Part shown: piece by piece, positions 17,969 through 26,559 of the stretch
How the letters are laid out: each line of letters begins with the position of its first letter
Position numbering within the stretch: the stretch's first letter is position 1
Assembly: GCF_050753365.1 (NCBI RefSeq)
Contig: NZ_JBLZFY010000012.1
Location: 1-64,000 of the forward strand
DNA: 64,000 nt
Source: Geminocystis sp050753365
GTDB taxonomy: Bacteria; Cyanobacteriota; Cyanobacteriia; Cyanobacteriales; Cyanobacteriaceae
Direction: 5' to 3'
Position numbers and translations under genes: made by a program
Notes under the pieces: model-generated
What the model saw: only the letters and a program-made list of their open reading frames with translations
Database searches by the model: none
Told to the model about the DNA's origin: nothing

Positions 17969-19477
17969 ATGAATGAAAGAACAAACAAAATTTCCCGTTA
18001 CTATGGTGAATTAAATCCAAAACATCTATTATTTAATGCTAATTTACAGGATTTTGTCCAACGAGTTGAGTTGATTTCTTCTCTACAAACGGGGGGTAAA
18101 ATATCCCCTCAAGAAGCGATCGATCGTATCGATTTAATTTGGGAAAAAGTGAAAAGCTATGAGGAAGAATCAGGGATCAATCTTCCCCCTGCTGACATAG
18201 CTGAATTATTGATGGATATTAACCCAGAGCAACGCCCCATGGCTTTTGGCTCTCTGCAAACGGAAAAGGCGATGGAGGTTTTTTCTTATTTACGATCGGA
18301 AGATCAAGCAGGTTTAATTTCTGCCCTTGATCAAGAAACGGCAATTAACCTTATTCGTAACCTCGAAATTGACGATCGAGTACACCTATTAGATGAACTT
18401 CCAGAAAAACAAGCCATAGAAATCATCAATAATCTTTCTGCTCAAGAACGTAAAAATATTGATGTACTACTGAGTCATGGGGAAGGCACAGTGGGTAGAA
18501 TGATGAACCCGAATTATTTAGCGATTCAGGGTAGCACTACGGTTCAACAAGCTCTAGAGGCAGTGCGTCGTTCTCGTCTGAGTGCCAATGAACTAGCTAT
18601 TATTTTTATTGTGGATGAGCAGGGTTTTTATCGTGGTTTTTTCCGTACTGTTCGTTTACTACGATGTGATCCTCATGAACCTATTAACATTCTCTTAGAA
18701 GGCACTAACATTGCTGTGGCAACGATCGATCGAGATGAAAGAGCAGTAAGATTACTCAAAGACAATGATCTTCCCCTCATTCCCGTAGTGGACGGTGATG
18801 GTAAATTAGTGGGTAGTATTAACTTTGAAGATGCCATCGAATTAGTCCAAGAAGAAGCCACCGATACCGCCCTAGCTCAAGCAGGGGTAGGAAACCTCCT
18901 CAGTCGAGATAAAGTCTGGAGTGAAAAACTGGTGAGAGGTGAACTATGGTATGCAGTCAAACTGAGAATTACTTTTCTGATTATCACCCTGATTGGTGGC
19001 ATGATTGTCGGTGGTGTGATTGAAAATTTTGAGGGAGTTTTAGCCAGTATTCCTGCGGTAGCCATTTTTATCCCCCTTGTGATGGATATGGGAGGAAATG
19101 TTGGTACTCAGTCAACTACGATTTTTGCGAGGGGTTTAGCATGGGATCAACTCAACATTAATAACTTTTTCCCCTATCTGTTTCGAGAAAGCCGTATTGG
19201 TGTGACTATGGGTCTTATTTTAGGTGCGATCGCAGGAATTATTACTTATTTTTGGCAGGGTGCGCCTAATGACATCCCTCAACTAGCCTTAGTAGTAATC
19301 GTGGCTTTGGTTTCTGCTATTACTTTAGGGGCAACTTTAGGGGCGGCACTACCTTGGATTATGCTAAAATTAGGCTTCGATCATGGACCGGGTGCTGATC
19401 CTTTTATCACTACGATTCAGGACTTTGTGGGCTTATGGATTTATTTTTCTATGGCTACTTGGTTAATCCAGATTTAG
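17969..19477 (+). CDS. mgtE: Magnesium transporter MgtE (copy 2)
   Basis: Same architecture as copy 1: N-domain, paired CBS domains, hinge QAGVGNLLSRDKVW, and a membrane part with PLVMDMGGNVGTQSTTIFAR and GFDHGPGADP. The transmembrane parts of the two copies are very alike, while the N-domains differ and copy 2 has ~45 extra N-terminal residues. I set the start at the ATG at 17969 (502 aa) after AAGAGGTG. The open frame extends to 17813, but that stretch is made of the intergenic palindromic repeats. A local duplication is likely. The two channels may respond differently to Mg through their sensor domains (inference). Confidence 0.93.
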   Translation: MNERTNKISRYYGELNPKHLLFNANLQDFVQRVELISSLQTGGKISPQEAIDRIDLIWEKVKSYEEESGINLPPADIAELLMDINPEQRPMAFGSLQTEKAMEVFSYLRSEDQAGLISALDQETAINLIRNLEIDDRVHLLDELPEKQAIEIINNLSAQERKNIDVLLSHGEGTVGRMMNPNYLAIQGSTTVQQALEAVRRSRLSANELAIIFIVDEQGFYRGFFRTVRLLRCDPHEPINILLEGTNIAVATIDRDERAVRLLKDNDLPLIPVVDGDGKLVGSINFEDAIELVQEEATDTALAQAGVGNLLSRDKVWSEKLVRGELWYAVKLRITFLIITLIGGMIVGGVIENFEGVLASIPAVAIFIPLVMDMGGNVGTQSTTIFARGLAWDQLNINNFFPYLFRESRIGVTMGLILGAIAGIITYFWQGAPNDIPQLALVVIVALVSAITLGATLGAALPWIMLKLGFDHGPGADPFITTIQDFVGLWIYFSMATWLIQI

Positions 19478-19485
19478 GTGATTGA

Positions 19486-19562
19486 TGGGCAATGCCCACC
19501 CTACTCGGTTAATCGAGATTGAATGTATTTTCAGATTGTAGGGGTTGAACATTGTTCAACCC
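19486..19562. repeat. Palindromic intergenic repeats (after mgtE copy 2)
   Basis: TGGGCAATGCCCA (19486-19498) and a 9-bp stem GGGTTGAAC / GTTCAACCC with ATT loop (19542-19562). They mirror the pair at 17842-17901, so mgtE copy 2 sits between two copies of the same repeat set. They could act as transcript 3' ends. Confidence 0.7.
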
Positions 19563-19668
19563 ATTTAAACTTAATCCATTTAAACTTTCGGTTTTCTTAA
19601 TCTTTTCTTTACCAACAATCGTTAGACTATCTCAAAAATAGCTCTTTTATCATCAAATTAAAATATCC

Positions 19669-20370
19669 ATGAGTAGCTTAGAATTTGCCATCAGATTAGC
19701 GGTTGCCTTCTTGTTGGGTTCAGGTTTAGGGTTAGAAAGACAATGGCGACAACGTATGGCAGGATTACGCACTAATACTTTAGTTTCCACTGGAGCCGCT
19801 TTATTTGTCATGCTCTCAGTTTTAACCCCCGGAGATTCAAGCCCCACTAGAGTATCAGCTCAAGTGGTTTCGGGCATCGGTTTTTTGGCAGGAGGGGTGA
19901 TTCTCAAGGAAGGATTAAGCGTGAGGGGATTAAATACTGCCGCTACTCTCTGGTGTGCCGCCGCTATTGGTGCTTTAGCTGGAGCTGGTTTTTTAACAGA
20001 GGCTTTATTCGGTACGATGGCAGTTTTAATTTCTAATACCGTTTTACGCCCTTTGGGTTATAAAATCAATCAACAGCCTCTGGAAAATACTGAGTTAGAG
20101 TTATGTTATGTTTGTTCTCTGATGTGTCATAGCAAAGATGAGGCTCATGTTAGGGCTTTATTACTCCAATCTTTAAGTTTGATTCCCATGAGACTTCGAT
20201 CGCTACGCAGTGAAGATTTGGAGGATTTTCCCGATAAAGTGGAAGTGGAAGCAGAAATAGTGACACAAACCCGCAATGATGAAATATTAGAACAAATTGT
20301 GAGCAGATTAAGTCTCGAACCGGGGGTAACTGCGGCGAATTGGCGTATCATTGAGCAAGAGTTTGGTTAA
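19669..20370 (+). CDS. MgtC/SapB family membrane protein
   Basis: The N-terminal ~125 residues hold four membrane helices with the family motifs LLGSGLGLERQWR, MAGLRTNTLVSTGAALFVMLS, and VVSGIGFLAGGVILKEG followed by GLNTAATLW. The C-terminal ~90 residues form an ACT-like soluble domain. MgtC proteins act in Mg limitation and modulate ATP synthase or phosphate uptake in pathogens. The place right after two MgtE channels suggests a Mg homeostasis cluster. The 233-aa length is usual. The start ATG gives a complete first helix. Confidence 0.9.
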   Translation: MSSLEFAIRLAVAFLLGSGLGLERQWRQRMAGLRTNTLVSTGAALFVMLSVLTPGDSSPTRVSAQVVSGIGFLAGGVILKEGLSVRGLNTAATLWCAAAIGALAGAGFLTEALFGTMAVLISNTVLRPLGYKINQQPLENTELELCYVCSLMCHSKDEAHVRALLLQSLSLIPMRLRSLRSEDLEDFPDKVEVEAEIVTQTRNDEILEQIVSRLSLEPGVTAANWRIIEQEFG

Positions 20371-20685
20371 TGGAAATTGCTAAATTTAAAACAATGGCTC
20401 TTTTACAGTAGTTATTATATTTTAGTAATAAATAATCGTTAAAAGTGTTGATATATAATAGGTTTAGGATTTTAAAAATACAAATGTTATAAATTTACAG
20501 TTTTAATTTAACCTAACAGCTGCCACCTGATACCTGACACCTTTTTTTAGACATAATTTATCATACTCAAAGTAAGAGAGCCAAAACAATTTTATTAATT
20601 ATTCTTAATTCTTAATTCGATCGTCTTCTTGTTTTTGTGGCAAAATTAGGGAACAATGAAGATAAACAAATTTTAGGTTAAGAGT
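20371..20685. other. 315-bp intergenic region
   Basis: Holds CCTGATA/CCTGACA heptad units at about 20525-20542 and a copy of the dispersed TTATCATACTCAAAG sequence near 20562, which recurs inverted at 25212 and 41102. The ndhO promoter is presumably in the last 80 bp. Nothing coding is seen. Confidence 0.55.
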
Positions 20686-20904
20686 ATGGCAGGTAAAATC
20701 AAAAAAGGTACTTATGTTAAAGCTATTCGAGAAAAATTGGTGAATAGCCTTGAAGCTAAAGCTAGTGATAGTCGTTTTCCTTCTTATATTTTCGACAGTA
20801 AAGGAGAAGTTTTAGATTTTAATGAGGAATATGCTTTAGTTAGATTTTACACTCCTACTCCTAGTGTATGGTTAAAATTAGATCAGTTAGAGATAGTAGA
20901 GTAA
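20686..20904 (+). CDS. ndhO: NAD(P)H-quinone oxidoreductase subunit O
   Basis: A 72-aa protein with the NdhO pattern: MAGKIKKGTYVKAIREKLVNS at the start, then FPSYIFDSKGEVLDF, EYALVRF, and VWLKLDQLE at the end. NdhO is a small, cyanobacteria- and chloroplast-specific subunit of NDH-1, on the stromal/cytoplasmic side of the thylakoid membrane, where it tunes cyclic electron flow. It ends 3 bp before mdh, so the two are probably co-transcribed. Confidence 0.93.
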   Translation: MAGKIKKGTYVKAIREKLVNSLEAKASDSRFPSYIFDSKGEVLDFNEEYALVRFYTPTPSVWLKLDQLEIVE

Positions 20905-20907
20905 TTT

Positions 20908-21885
20908 ATGACAAAATCTCTAATCACTTGTAACCCAAAAAATTTTCCTAAAGTATCCATTATCGGGGCTGGAAATGTGGGAAAAACCTTAGCCCAAAGA
21001 ATTGTGGAGCATAATCTTGCGGATGTGTGTTTACTAGACATTGTGGAAGGTTTACCCCAAGGCATCGCCCTTGATTTGATGGAGGCAAGGGGATTGGAAT
21101 TACATACCCGTAATGTCATCGGTACTAATAGTTATGAGGATACGGCTAATTCTGATGTGGTGGTTATTACCGCAGGAATTGCCCGTAAACCGGGTATGAG
21201 TCGAGAGGATTTGTTAAAAATCAATGCCAAAATCGTTACGGAAGCGGCTCAAAAATGCGTCAATTTCTCTCCTGATGCCCTTTATTTGGTGATTACTAAT
21301 CCTTTGGATGTGATGACTTATCTGGTGTGGAAAACCACTAATTTAGCCCCATCAAAGGTAATTGGTATGGCAGGAGTTTTAGATTCCGCTCGTTTACAGG
21401 CTTTTATTGCTATGGAGTTGGGAGTTTCTTTTAATGATGTGCAGGGTATGGTGTTAGGAGGGCATGGTGATTTGATGTTACCTTTACCTCGTTATTGTAC
21501 CGTAAGCGGTATTCCCATTACGAAATTAATGGATAAGAAAACCATTGATAGATTAGTGCAGCGCACTAGAGACGGTGGTGCAGAAATTGTTAAGCTATTA
21601 AAAACGGGAAGTGCTTTTTATGCTCCTGCTTCTTCGGCTTATTATATGATCGAGTCAGTGTTATTAAATCAGTCTCGTTTGTTACCTGCGGCGGTATATC
21701 TTCAAGGGGAGTATGGTTTAAAGGATATTTTCTTGGGTGTGCCTTGTCGTTTGGGTTATTGTGGGGTAGAGGAAGTTTTGGTAATTAATCTTAAGGATTC
21801 TGAAATACAGGCTCTACATGATTCGGCTCGATCGGTTCGTGATAATATCAATTTAGCTTTAAATGAATTGAGAATTAAGAATTAA
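20908..21885 (+). CDS. mdh: Malate dehydrogenase (LDH-like type)
   Basis: Interconverts malate and oxaloacetate with NAD. The Rossmann start IIGAGNVGKTLAQR is at residues ~18-31, and Asp in LLDIVEG selects NAD. Substrate arginines lie in AGIARKPGMSRED and in DSARLQAF, and the catalytic His in VLGGHGDLMLP. The 325-aa length fits. It starts 3 bp after ndhO. The last codons (ELRIKN and stop) are written by a heptad AATTAAG tandem repeat that continues past the gene, so the C-terminus is repeat-derived. Confidence 0.94.
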   Translation: MTKSLITCNPKNFPKVSIIGAGNVGKTLAQRIVEHNLADVCLLDIVEGLPQGIALDLMEARGLELHTRNVIGTNSYEDTANSDVVVITAGIARKPGMSREDLLKINAKIVTEAAQKCVNFSPDALYLVITNPLDVMTYLVWKTTNLAPSKVIGMAGVLDSARLQAFIAMELGVSFNDVQGMVLGGHGDLMLPLPRYCTVSGIPITKLMDKKTIDRLVQRTRDGGAEIVKLLKTGSAFYAPASSAYYMIESVLLNQSRLLPAAVYLQGEYGLKDIFLGVPCRLGYCGVEEVLVINLKDSEIQALHDSARSVRDNINLALNELRIKN

Positions 21886-21900
21886 GAATTAAGAATTAAA
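21865..21900. repeat. Heptad repeat AATTAAG overlapping the mdh stop
   Basis: About four copies of the 7-bp unit run from inside the last mdh codons into the intergenic region; the TAA stop is part of the repeat. Confidence 0.8.
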
Positions 21901-21941
21901 GGTGTTAATAAATAACCCACCGTGTAATGAATCGCGCAGCG

Positions 21942-21961
21942 TTGCGAGGCACGAAGCAATC
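21942..21961. repeat. Dispersed repeat, left copy flanking the dCMP deaminase gene
   Basis: TTGCGAGGCACGAAGCAATC is perfectly repeated in inverse orientation at 22658-22677. It lies inside a CCGTGTAATGAATCGCG...GACGGC hairpin-type repeat followed by a GTTCAAT/ATTGAAC hairpin at 21981-21996. Confidence 0.8.
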
Positions 21962-22059
21962 TGACGGCTAACAAAATGAAGTTCAATAAATTGAACTAAA
22001 AATTTTTGAGTTTGAATAATATTATTCATTATTAACTATATTAACTATTCATTATTTTA

Positions 22060-22593
22060 ATGCTCGATCGAGAAAAAGATAGACCAACATGGGATGAATA
22101 TTTTATGCTAATGGCAAAGTTAGCGGCGACTCGCTCAACTTGTCTGGCTTTTCCTGTGGGGGCGGTTATTGTCAAAAATCGTCAGGTGTTGGCAACGGGT
22201 TATAATGGTTCTCCTTCTGGTACAATCCATTGTACTGCTCAAGGTTTTTGTTATGAAGGGTTGAGTAGTTGCGATGCTAGTAAGACTTTACCATCAAGGG
22301 CAGTTCATGCGGAAGCGAATGCCATCGCCCAAGCGGCTAGGCACGGTATCGCTACGGATGGGGCGACTATTTATGTGACTCTTGAGCCTTGTATTGCCTG
22401 TTTAAAGTTGATTATTTCCGCAGGGATTAAAGAGGTTTTCTATGAAACTAATTTTAATGTGGGTGAAAAAGTTATTGTTAGAGATTCTTTTGTAAAAAAT
22501 AATTTAGTTAATTTACATCCGATGACGGTTAGAGAAAATGTGGCACAAAAAGCATCTACTTTTTTAATTGAAACCGTTTCGATCGTCAAATAA
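22060..22593 (+). CDS. Deoxycytidylate deaminase (ComEB-like)
   Basis: Deaminates dCMP to dUMP for thymidylate synthesis. Zinc and catalytic residues are visible: His83 and Glu85 in HAEANAI, Cys111 and Cys114 in PCIAC. The N-terminus RPTWDEYFMLMAKLAATRSTC and GYNGSPSG are classic for dCMP deaminases. The 177-aa length is normal. No SD is obvious; the ATG at 22060 is the only start that preserves the family N-terminus. It stands alone between inverted copies of a 20-bp dispersed repeat. Confidence 0.92.
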   Translation: MLDREKDRPTWDEYFMLMAKLAATRSTCLAFPVGAVIVKNRQVLATGYNGSPSGTIHCTAQGFCYEGLSSCDASKTLPSRAVHAEANAIAQAARHGIATDGATIYVTLEPCIACLKLIISAGIKEVFYETNFNVGEKVIVRDSFVKNNLVNLHPMTVRENVAQKASTFLIETVSIVK

Positions 22594-22657
22594 TAACATA
22601 ATATATGCAAATCTTAGAAATTAAGATTAATATAGAACAGGAGAGTTGGCGATAGGA

Positions 22658-22677
22658 GATTGCTTCGTGCCTCGCAA
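22658..22677. repeat. Dispersed repeat, right inverted copy
   Basis: GATTGCTTCGTGCCTCGCAA, the exact reverse complement of 21942-21961. This sequence type is widespread in cyanobacterial intergenic DNA. Confidence 0.8.
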
Positions 22678-22746
22678 TGACAATAAAAGTGAACTATTAT
22701 ATAATTGTTCTAAGATAATAAATATTTCTATTTTAAATTAGAAACT

Positions 22747-23223
22747 ATGAATAATAACGTACCTGTCAATATTGGCATAGAAGAAGACGATCGAAAAAGC
22801 ATAGCTGAAGGCTTATGTCGTCTTTTAGCAGATACCTACACCTTATATCTCAAAACCCACTATTTTCACTGGAATGTCACGGGTTCATTGTTTAATTCAC
22901 TACACTTAATGTTTGAACAACAATACACAGAATTAGCCCTAGCTGTGGACAGTATAGCAGAGAGAATCAGAACCTTGGGATATACTGCCCCAGGTAGTTA
23001 TAGCCAGTATGCAGAGTTGTCTTCCATCGAAGAAACCAGAGAAGTACCCGAAGCCCTAGAAATGGTGAGATTATTAGTAGAAGGAAATGAAGCAGTAGTG
23101 AGAACTGCTCGGAGTATTTTTTCTGTAGTGGAAAAAGCTAACGATGAATCCACCGCCGATTTACTTACTCAACGCATGAGTCTCCATGAAAAAACTGCTT
23201 GGATGCTGAGAAGCATACTTTAG
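22747..23223 (+). CDS. Dps-family ferritin-like protein
   Basis: A 158-aa four-helix protein with the Dps ferroxidase pattern: His38 and His41 in THYFHWNVTG, His53, Glu57 in FEQQY, and Asp68 in the DSIAERIRTLG motif. Dps proteins form dodecamers that oxidise and store iron using peroxide and thus protect DNA. The C-terminal helix (LTQRMSLHEKTAWMLRS) is complete. No lysine-rich DNA-binding tail is seen. The gene is monocistronic, and its stop is followed by hairpin repeats. Confidence 0.92.
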   Translation: MNNNVPVNIGIEEDDRKSIAEGLCRLLADTYTLYLKTHYFHWNVTGSLFNSLHLMFEQQYTELALAVDSIAERIRTLGYTAPGSYSQYAELSSIEETREVPEALEMVRLLVEGNEAVVRTARSIFSVVEKANDESTADLLTQRMSLHEKTAWMLRSIL

Positions 23224-23244
23224 CGATTAAAACATTATTTCCCA

Positions 23245-23292
23245 CCGTGTAATGAATTACACGGCTAATAGCTAACGTTCAATAAATTGAAC
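23245..23292. repeat. Two hairpin repeats between dps and proS
   Basis: A perfect 9-bp stem CCGTGTAAT/ATTACACGG (23245-23264) and a GTTCAAT/ATTGAAC palindrome (23277-23292) lie between convergent genes. The flanks CCCAC and GCTAATAGC match the copies near 16152 and 21917. They probably act as a two-way transcript end. Confidence 0.75.
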
Positions 23293-25088
23293 TAATATCT
23301 TATTAATTTTTCTAAAGTTGTCACGACTTCTTCAATGGAAATATCTTGAGATTCTTTTGTCGATCGAACCACCAATTCTACTTTACCTTGTTTTAATGAT
23401 CTTCCCGTCACGATACGATAGGGAATACCGATTAAATCAGCGTCTTTAAATTTAACTCCTGCGCGCTCGTCTCGATCGTCTAAAATAGTCTCAATACCTG
23501 CTTGATTCAATTCTTGATAGAGTTTTTCAGCTACGGTAACTTGTTCAGAATCAGTGATATTAGGAATTACGATTACTACATGATAAGGTGCGATCGAAAC
23601 TGGCCAGATTATACCATCTTTATCGTGACACTGTTCCACCGTCGCTTGGGCTAAACGAGAAACCCCGATACCATAACATCCCATGACAAAAGGCTTTTCT
23701 GTACCATCTTCGGCGGTATAGGTTGCACCCATAGCTTCGGAATATTTTGTACCTAATTGGAAAATATGACCAACTTCAATGCCTCTGGCAGTTTGTAGCA
23801 CTTGATTAGCATCATGGATCGATCGATCTCCTACTTGAGCTTTACGCACATCCACCACTAAAGAAGGTAGAGTAAACTCTTTACCCCAATTTGCACCAAC
23901 TACATGATAACCAGATTCATTACTACCCGTGACAAAGTTTTCTAAATCAACGGCGGTTCGATCGACTAATCTTAAGAAAGTACCTTCAATTTGTTCTGAT
24001 TTAGCAATATAATCATCTGCTAGGTTGGGAGCGATATAACCTAAAGGTAAGGGTTTTGTTGACCATTTGTCTTGGGCGGTTCGATCGGGTACTGTTAAAC
24101 TAAGAAGAGTTTGAGCATTATAATTAGAGGCTAATTTTACTAACTCATTGTTTAATTTAACCTCATTAACATCTTGATCCCCCCTAATACTGACTAAAAT
24201 TAAGACAGTTTTCTGTGAATCATAGACGGCTTGATATAAAACATTTTTAACTACGTTTGTACCTGAACATCCCAAAAATTCCGTCATTTTAGCAATGGTT
24301 TCTGTGTTAGGAGTCGCTTTTTTCTCATAGGAAGTGAAAACAGAAGGAATCACATCAGGGGGAAGGGAAACGGCTTTTTCCACATTTGCCGCATATTTAC
24401 CATCATCGGTGTAAACAATGTCATCCTCTCCAGCTTCCGCCAACACCATAAATTCTTGAGAGCCAGAACCGCCGATCGCTCCAGAATCCGCCTCTACCGC
24501 TTGAAATTTTAAGCCACAGCGAGAAAAAATATTACGATAAGCCTGATCCATGTCATTATAGGTTTTTTTGAGACATTCTGGGGAAATATGAAACGAATAA
24601 CCATCTTTCATAATAAATTCTCTACCCCGCATCAACCCAAAACGAGGGCGAATTTCATCTCTAAATTTTGTTTGAATTTGATACAAATGTACTGGTAATT
24701 GACGATAGGATTTGATCATATCCTTAGCTATAGTAGTTATAACCTCTTCATGGGTCGGTCCTAAAGCTAAAGAGCGATTTTGTCGATCGAGCAAAGAAAA
24801 CATAATACCTTCAGCTTTCGTATAAGTTTCCCATCTTCCCGATTCCTGCCATAATTCGGCTGGTTGCATTTGGGGGAGTAAACATTCCGTTGCGCCCGTA
24901 GCATTCATTTCTTCTCGAACGATATTAGATATTTTTTGTAAAACTCGATGTAAAAGGGGAAGATAAGCATAAACCCCACTACCAATACGACGAATATAAC
25001 CTGCTCTTAACAATAACTGATGACTTTTAATTTCAGCCTCTGCGGGAACTTCACGCAAAGTCAAGAATAACATCTGAGATAAACGCAT
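23292..25088 (-). CDS. proS: Prolyl-tRNA synthetase, class II bacterial type
   Basis: Charges tRNA-Pro. The class II core starts at residue 1 (MRLSQMLFLTLREVPAEAE) with motif 2 near RDEIRPRFGLMRGREF and motif 3 in GCYGIGVSRLAQA. A YbaK-like editing insertion (~residues 225-400) includes SGTNVVKNVLY. A C-terminal anticodon domain follows (~500-598: IVIPNITDSEQ, LDDRDERAGVKFKDADLIGIP). The 598-aa length matches the family. It is convergent with dps. Confidence 0.96.
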   Translation of the reverse strand: MRLSQMLFLTLREVPAEAEIKSHQLLLRAGYIRRIGSGVYAYLPLLHRVLQKISNIVREEMNATGATECLLPQMQPAELWQESGRWETYTKAEGIMFSLLDRQNRSLALGPTHEEVITTIAKDMIKSYRQLPVHLYQIQTKFRDEIRPRFGLMRGREFIMKDGYSFHISPECLKKTYNDMDQAYRNIFSRCGLKFQAVEADSGAIGGSGSQEFMVLAEAGEDDIVYTDDGKYAANVEKAVSLPPDVIPSVFTSYEKKATPNTETIAKMTEFLGCSGTNVVKNVLYQAVYDSQKTVLILVSIRGDQDVNEVKLNNELVKLASNYNAQTLLSLTVPDRTAQDKWSTKPLPLGYIAPNLADDYIAKSEQIEGTFLRLVDRTAVDLENFVTGSNESGYHVVGANWGKEFTLPSLVVDVRKAQVGDRSIHDANQVLQTARGIEVGHIFQLGTKYSEAMGATYTAEDGTEKPFVMGCYGIGVSRLAQATVEQCHDKDGIIWPVSIAPYHVVIVIPNITDSEQVTVAEKLYQELNQAGIETILDDRDERAGVKFKDADLIGIPYRIVTGRSLKQGKVELVVRSTKESQDISIEEVVTTLEKLIRY

Positions 25089-25301
25089 AATCTAATTTTT
25101 TTTAAGAATAACCCTTTATTATAGCTGAGTTCGATGCGGGATTTATGGCAAGACGGTTAATAATGAAATCCAGAAAATCACTCAACTTTAATTATTATGG
25201 CTCTTCGACTTTGAGTATGATAAATTATTGGTGGAGGTAGGTAAAAGGCAAAAGGCAAATGGCAAAAGTTAATTTTATTTGTTTATTTTTGGGAATAGGA
25301 A
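25089..25301. repeat. Intergenic with GGCAAAA heptads and a dispersed repeat
   Basis: GGCAAAA/GGCAAAT units are at about 25246-25268. TTTGAGTATGATAAATTATTG (25210-25230) recurs at about 41101 and, inverted, near 20560. Confidence 0.65.
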
Positions 25302-25554
25302 ATGTCAGACATAAAAGACTTTAAAGATTTAATAATTTGGCAAAAAGGGATGATAATAGCCGAAAAATGCTTTTTCCTTTGGGAATTATAAACGTTTTTT
25401 AAAAATTGCACAAGGTTCAGTTAATGAATTACAAACTTTTTTGATCTTAGCGACTAGAGTTCATTTATGCACGGAAAAAGAGGTAGAATTGATTTTAGAA
25501 AATTTAAAAGAAGAAACAAGAATGATTTCATCTCTTATTAATAAACTATCATAA
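25302..25554 (+). pseudogene. Four-helix-bundle (23S rRNA intervening-sequence type, S23) protein, deleted
   Basis: The ATG at 25302 opens a frame reading MSDIKDFKDLIIWQKGM, the normal start of this family, which ends at a TAA after 29 residues. A second frame from about 25384 reads NYKRFLKIAQGSVNELQTFL and continues to a proper C-terminus (ISSLINKLS, stop at 25552-25554). The middle of the protein, including the usual RRA-SIPANIAEG region, is missing and the two parts are out of frame. One deletion of about 35-40 codons explains this. Function of intact members is unknown. Confidence 0.8.
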
Positions 25555-25652
25555 TTTATTGCCTTTGCATGAGTGCCTTTTGCCTCTTCCCTCTTTTTTC
25601 CTTATCCTAACTAGCAATTTATCATCCCCAAAGTGTAAGAACCAAATTTTTT

Positions 25653-25994
25653 ATGTTAAAACTAGCAACTAATCACTCTTTAATTTATCAAAGATTAAAG
25701 ATAAAACCTCAAGATTTAATTAGATTTTGTCAAGAAAATTTTATCTCAGAATTAGCAGTTTTTGGCTCTATTTTAAGAGATGATTTTAACTCTCAAAGTG
25801 ATATAGATTTTCTAGTAACTTATTCTGCCCTTGCCCATCGAGGTTTATTAGAAAAAATTAGGCTCAAAGAAAAGTTAGAAAAAATGTGCGATCGAACTGT
25901 GGACTTAGTTAGTAAAAAAGCCATTGACAATAGTAGTAACTGGTTAAAAAAACAGGAAATTTTAAATTCAGCAGAGGTAATTTATCGTGAGTGA
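25653..25994 (+). CDS. mntA: MntA-type nucleotidyltransferase antitoxin
   Basis: A 113-aa minimal nucleotidyltransferase with the GSxLRxDFxxxSDIDFLV signature (FGSILRDDFNSQSDIDF near residues 37-53). The last acidic residue lies in the VDLV segment. MntA proteins AMPylate and neutralise the partner HepT RNase (established for HepT/MntA systems). The 8-bp overlap with hepT shows a translationally coupled pair. Confidence 0.9.
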   Translation: MLKLATNHSLIYQRLKIKPQDLIRFCQENFISELAVFGSILRDDFNSQSDIDFLVTYSALAHRGLLEKIRLKEKLEKMCDRTVDLVSKKAIDNSSNWLKKQEILNSAEVIYRE

Positions 25995-26322
25995 TTTAAT
26001 AACTTTATTAGATATTTATCAAGCTATTGAGTTAATTTTTAAATACACAAAAAATGTGAGTTATCAAGAATTAGTAGAAAACCAAGAAAAGCAGGATGCA
26101 ATTTTAAGAAGAATTATGATTATTGGAGAAGCTACAAAAAGATTGTCTCCAGAATTTCGACAACTACATTTTTCTATTCCATGGAAACAAATAGCAGGAA
26201 TGAGAGATATTCTTACTCATAATTACGATAATGTAGATTTAGAAGAAGTTTGGACAGTAATAACCGTTAATTTACCTACTTTATATCGATATATTTATCC
26301 ATTTTTATCAGAAAAAGAATAA
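25987..26322 (+). CDS. hepT: HepT-like HEPN ribonuclease toxin
   Basis: A 111-aa all-helical HEPN protein (DUF86). The catalytic RxxxxH motif is intact in GMRDILTHNY near residues 77-86, and the following NVDLEEVW is typical. It acts as an RNase that is silenced by AMPylation of the nearby Tyr. The GTG/ATG start overlaps the end of mntA. The pair appears intact, unlike the MntA-only remnant at 51221-51514. Confidence 0.9.
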   Translation: MSDLITLLDIYQAIELIFKYTKNVSYQELVENQEKQDAILRRIMIIGEATKRLSPEFRQLHFSIPWKQIAGMRDILTHNYDNVDLEEVWTVITVNLPTLYRYIYPFLSEKE

Positions 26323-26410
26323 CAAATTTATAAACAAAATTGAGTTTTAAATATTATGTAATTAGGAATTATTATTATGAAAACTAACCGTCAAAATTTA
26401 CATAAAAAGT

Positions 26411-26424
26411 CCCCCATTAGGGGG
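26411..26424. repeat. CCCCC-ATTA-GGGGG hairpin
   Basis: A 5-bp GC stem with ATTA loop lies in the 237-bp gap between the convergent hepT and the cupin gene. It resembles dispersed cyanobacterial hairpin elements. It may serve as a terminator, though no long T-run follows. Confidence 0.5.
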
Positions 26425-26559
26425 AACTAGGGCGTTTTCATTCTCCAATTTTAAAAATTGTGAAACTTAGAGATAGTATAAAATACAAAGATTTTGGGAA
26501 CAAATCACAATTATTTAAGGAGATAATTTTCATTAATTAAAAGGAATTGCTATCATCCA

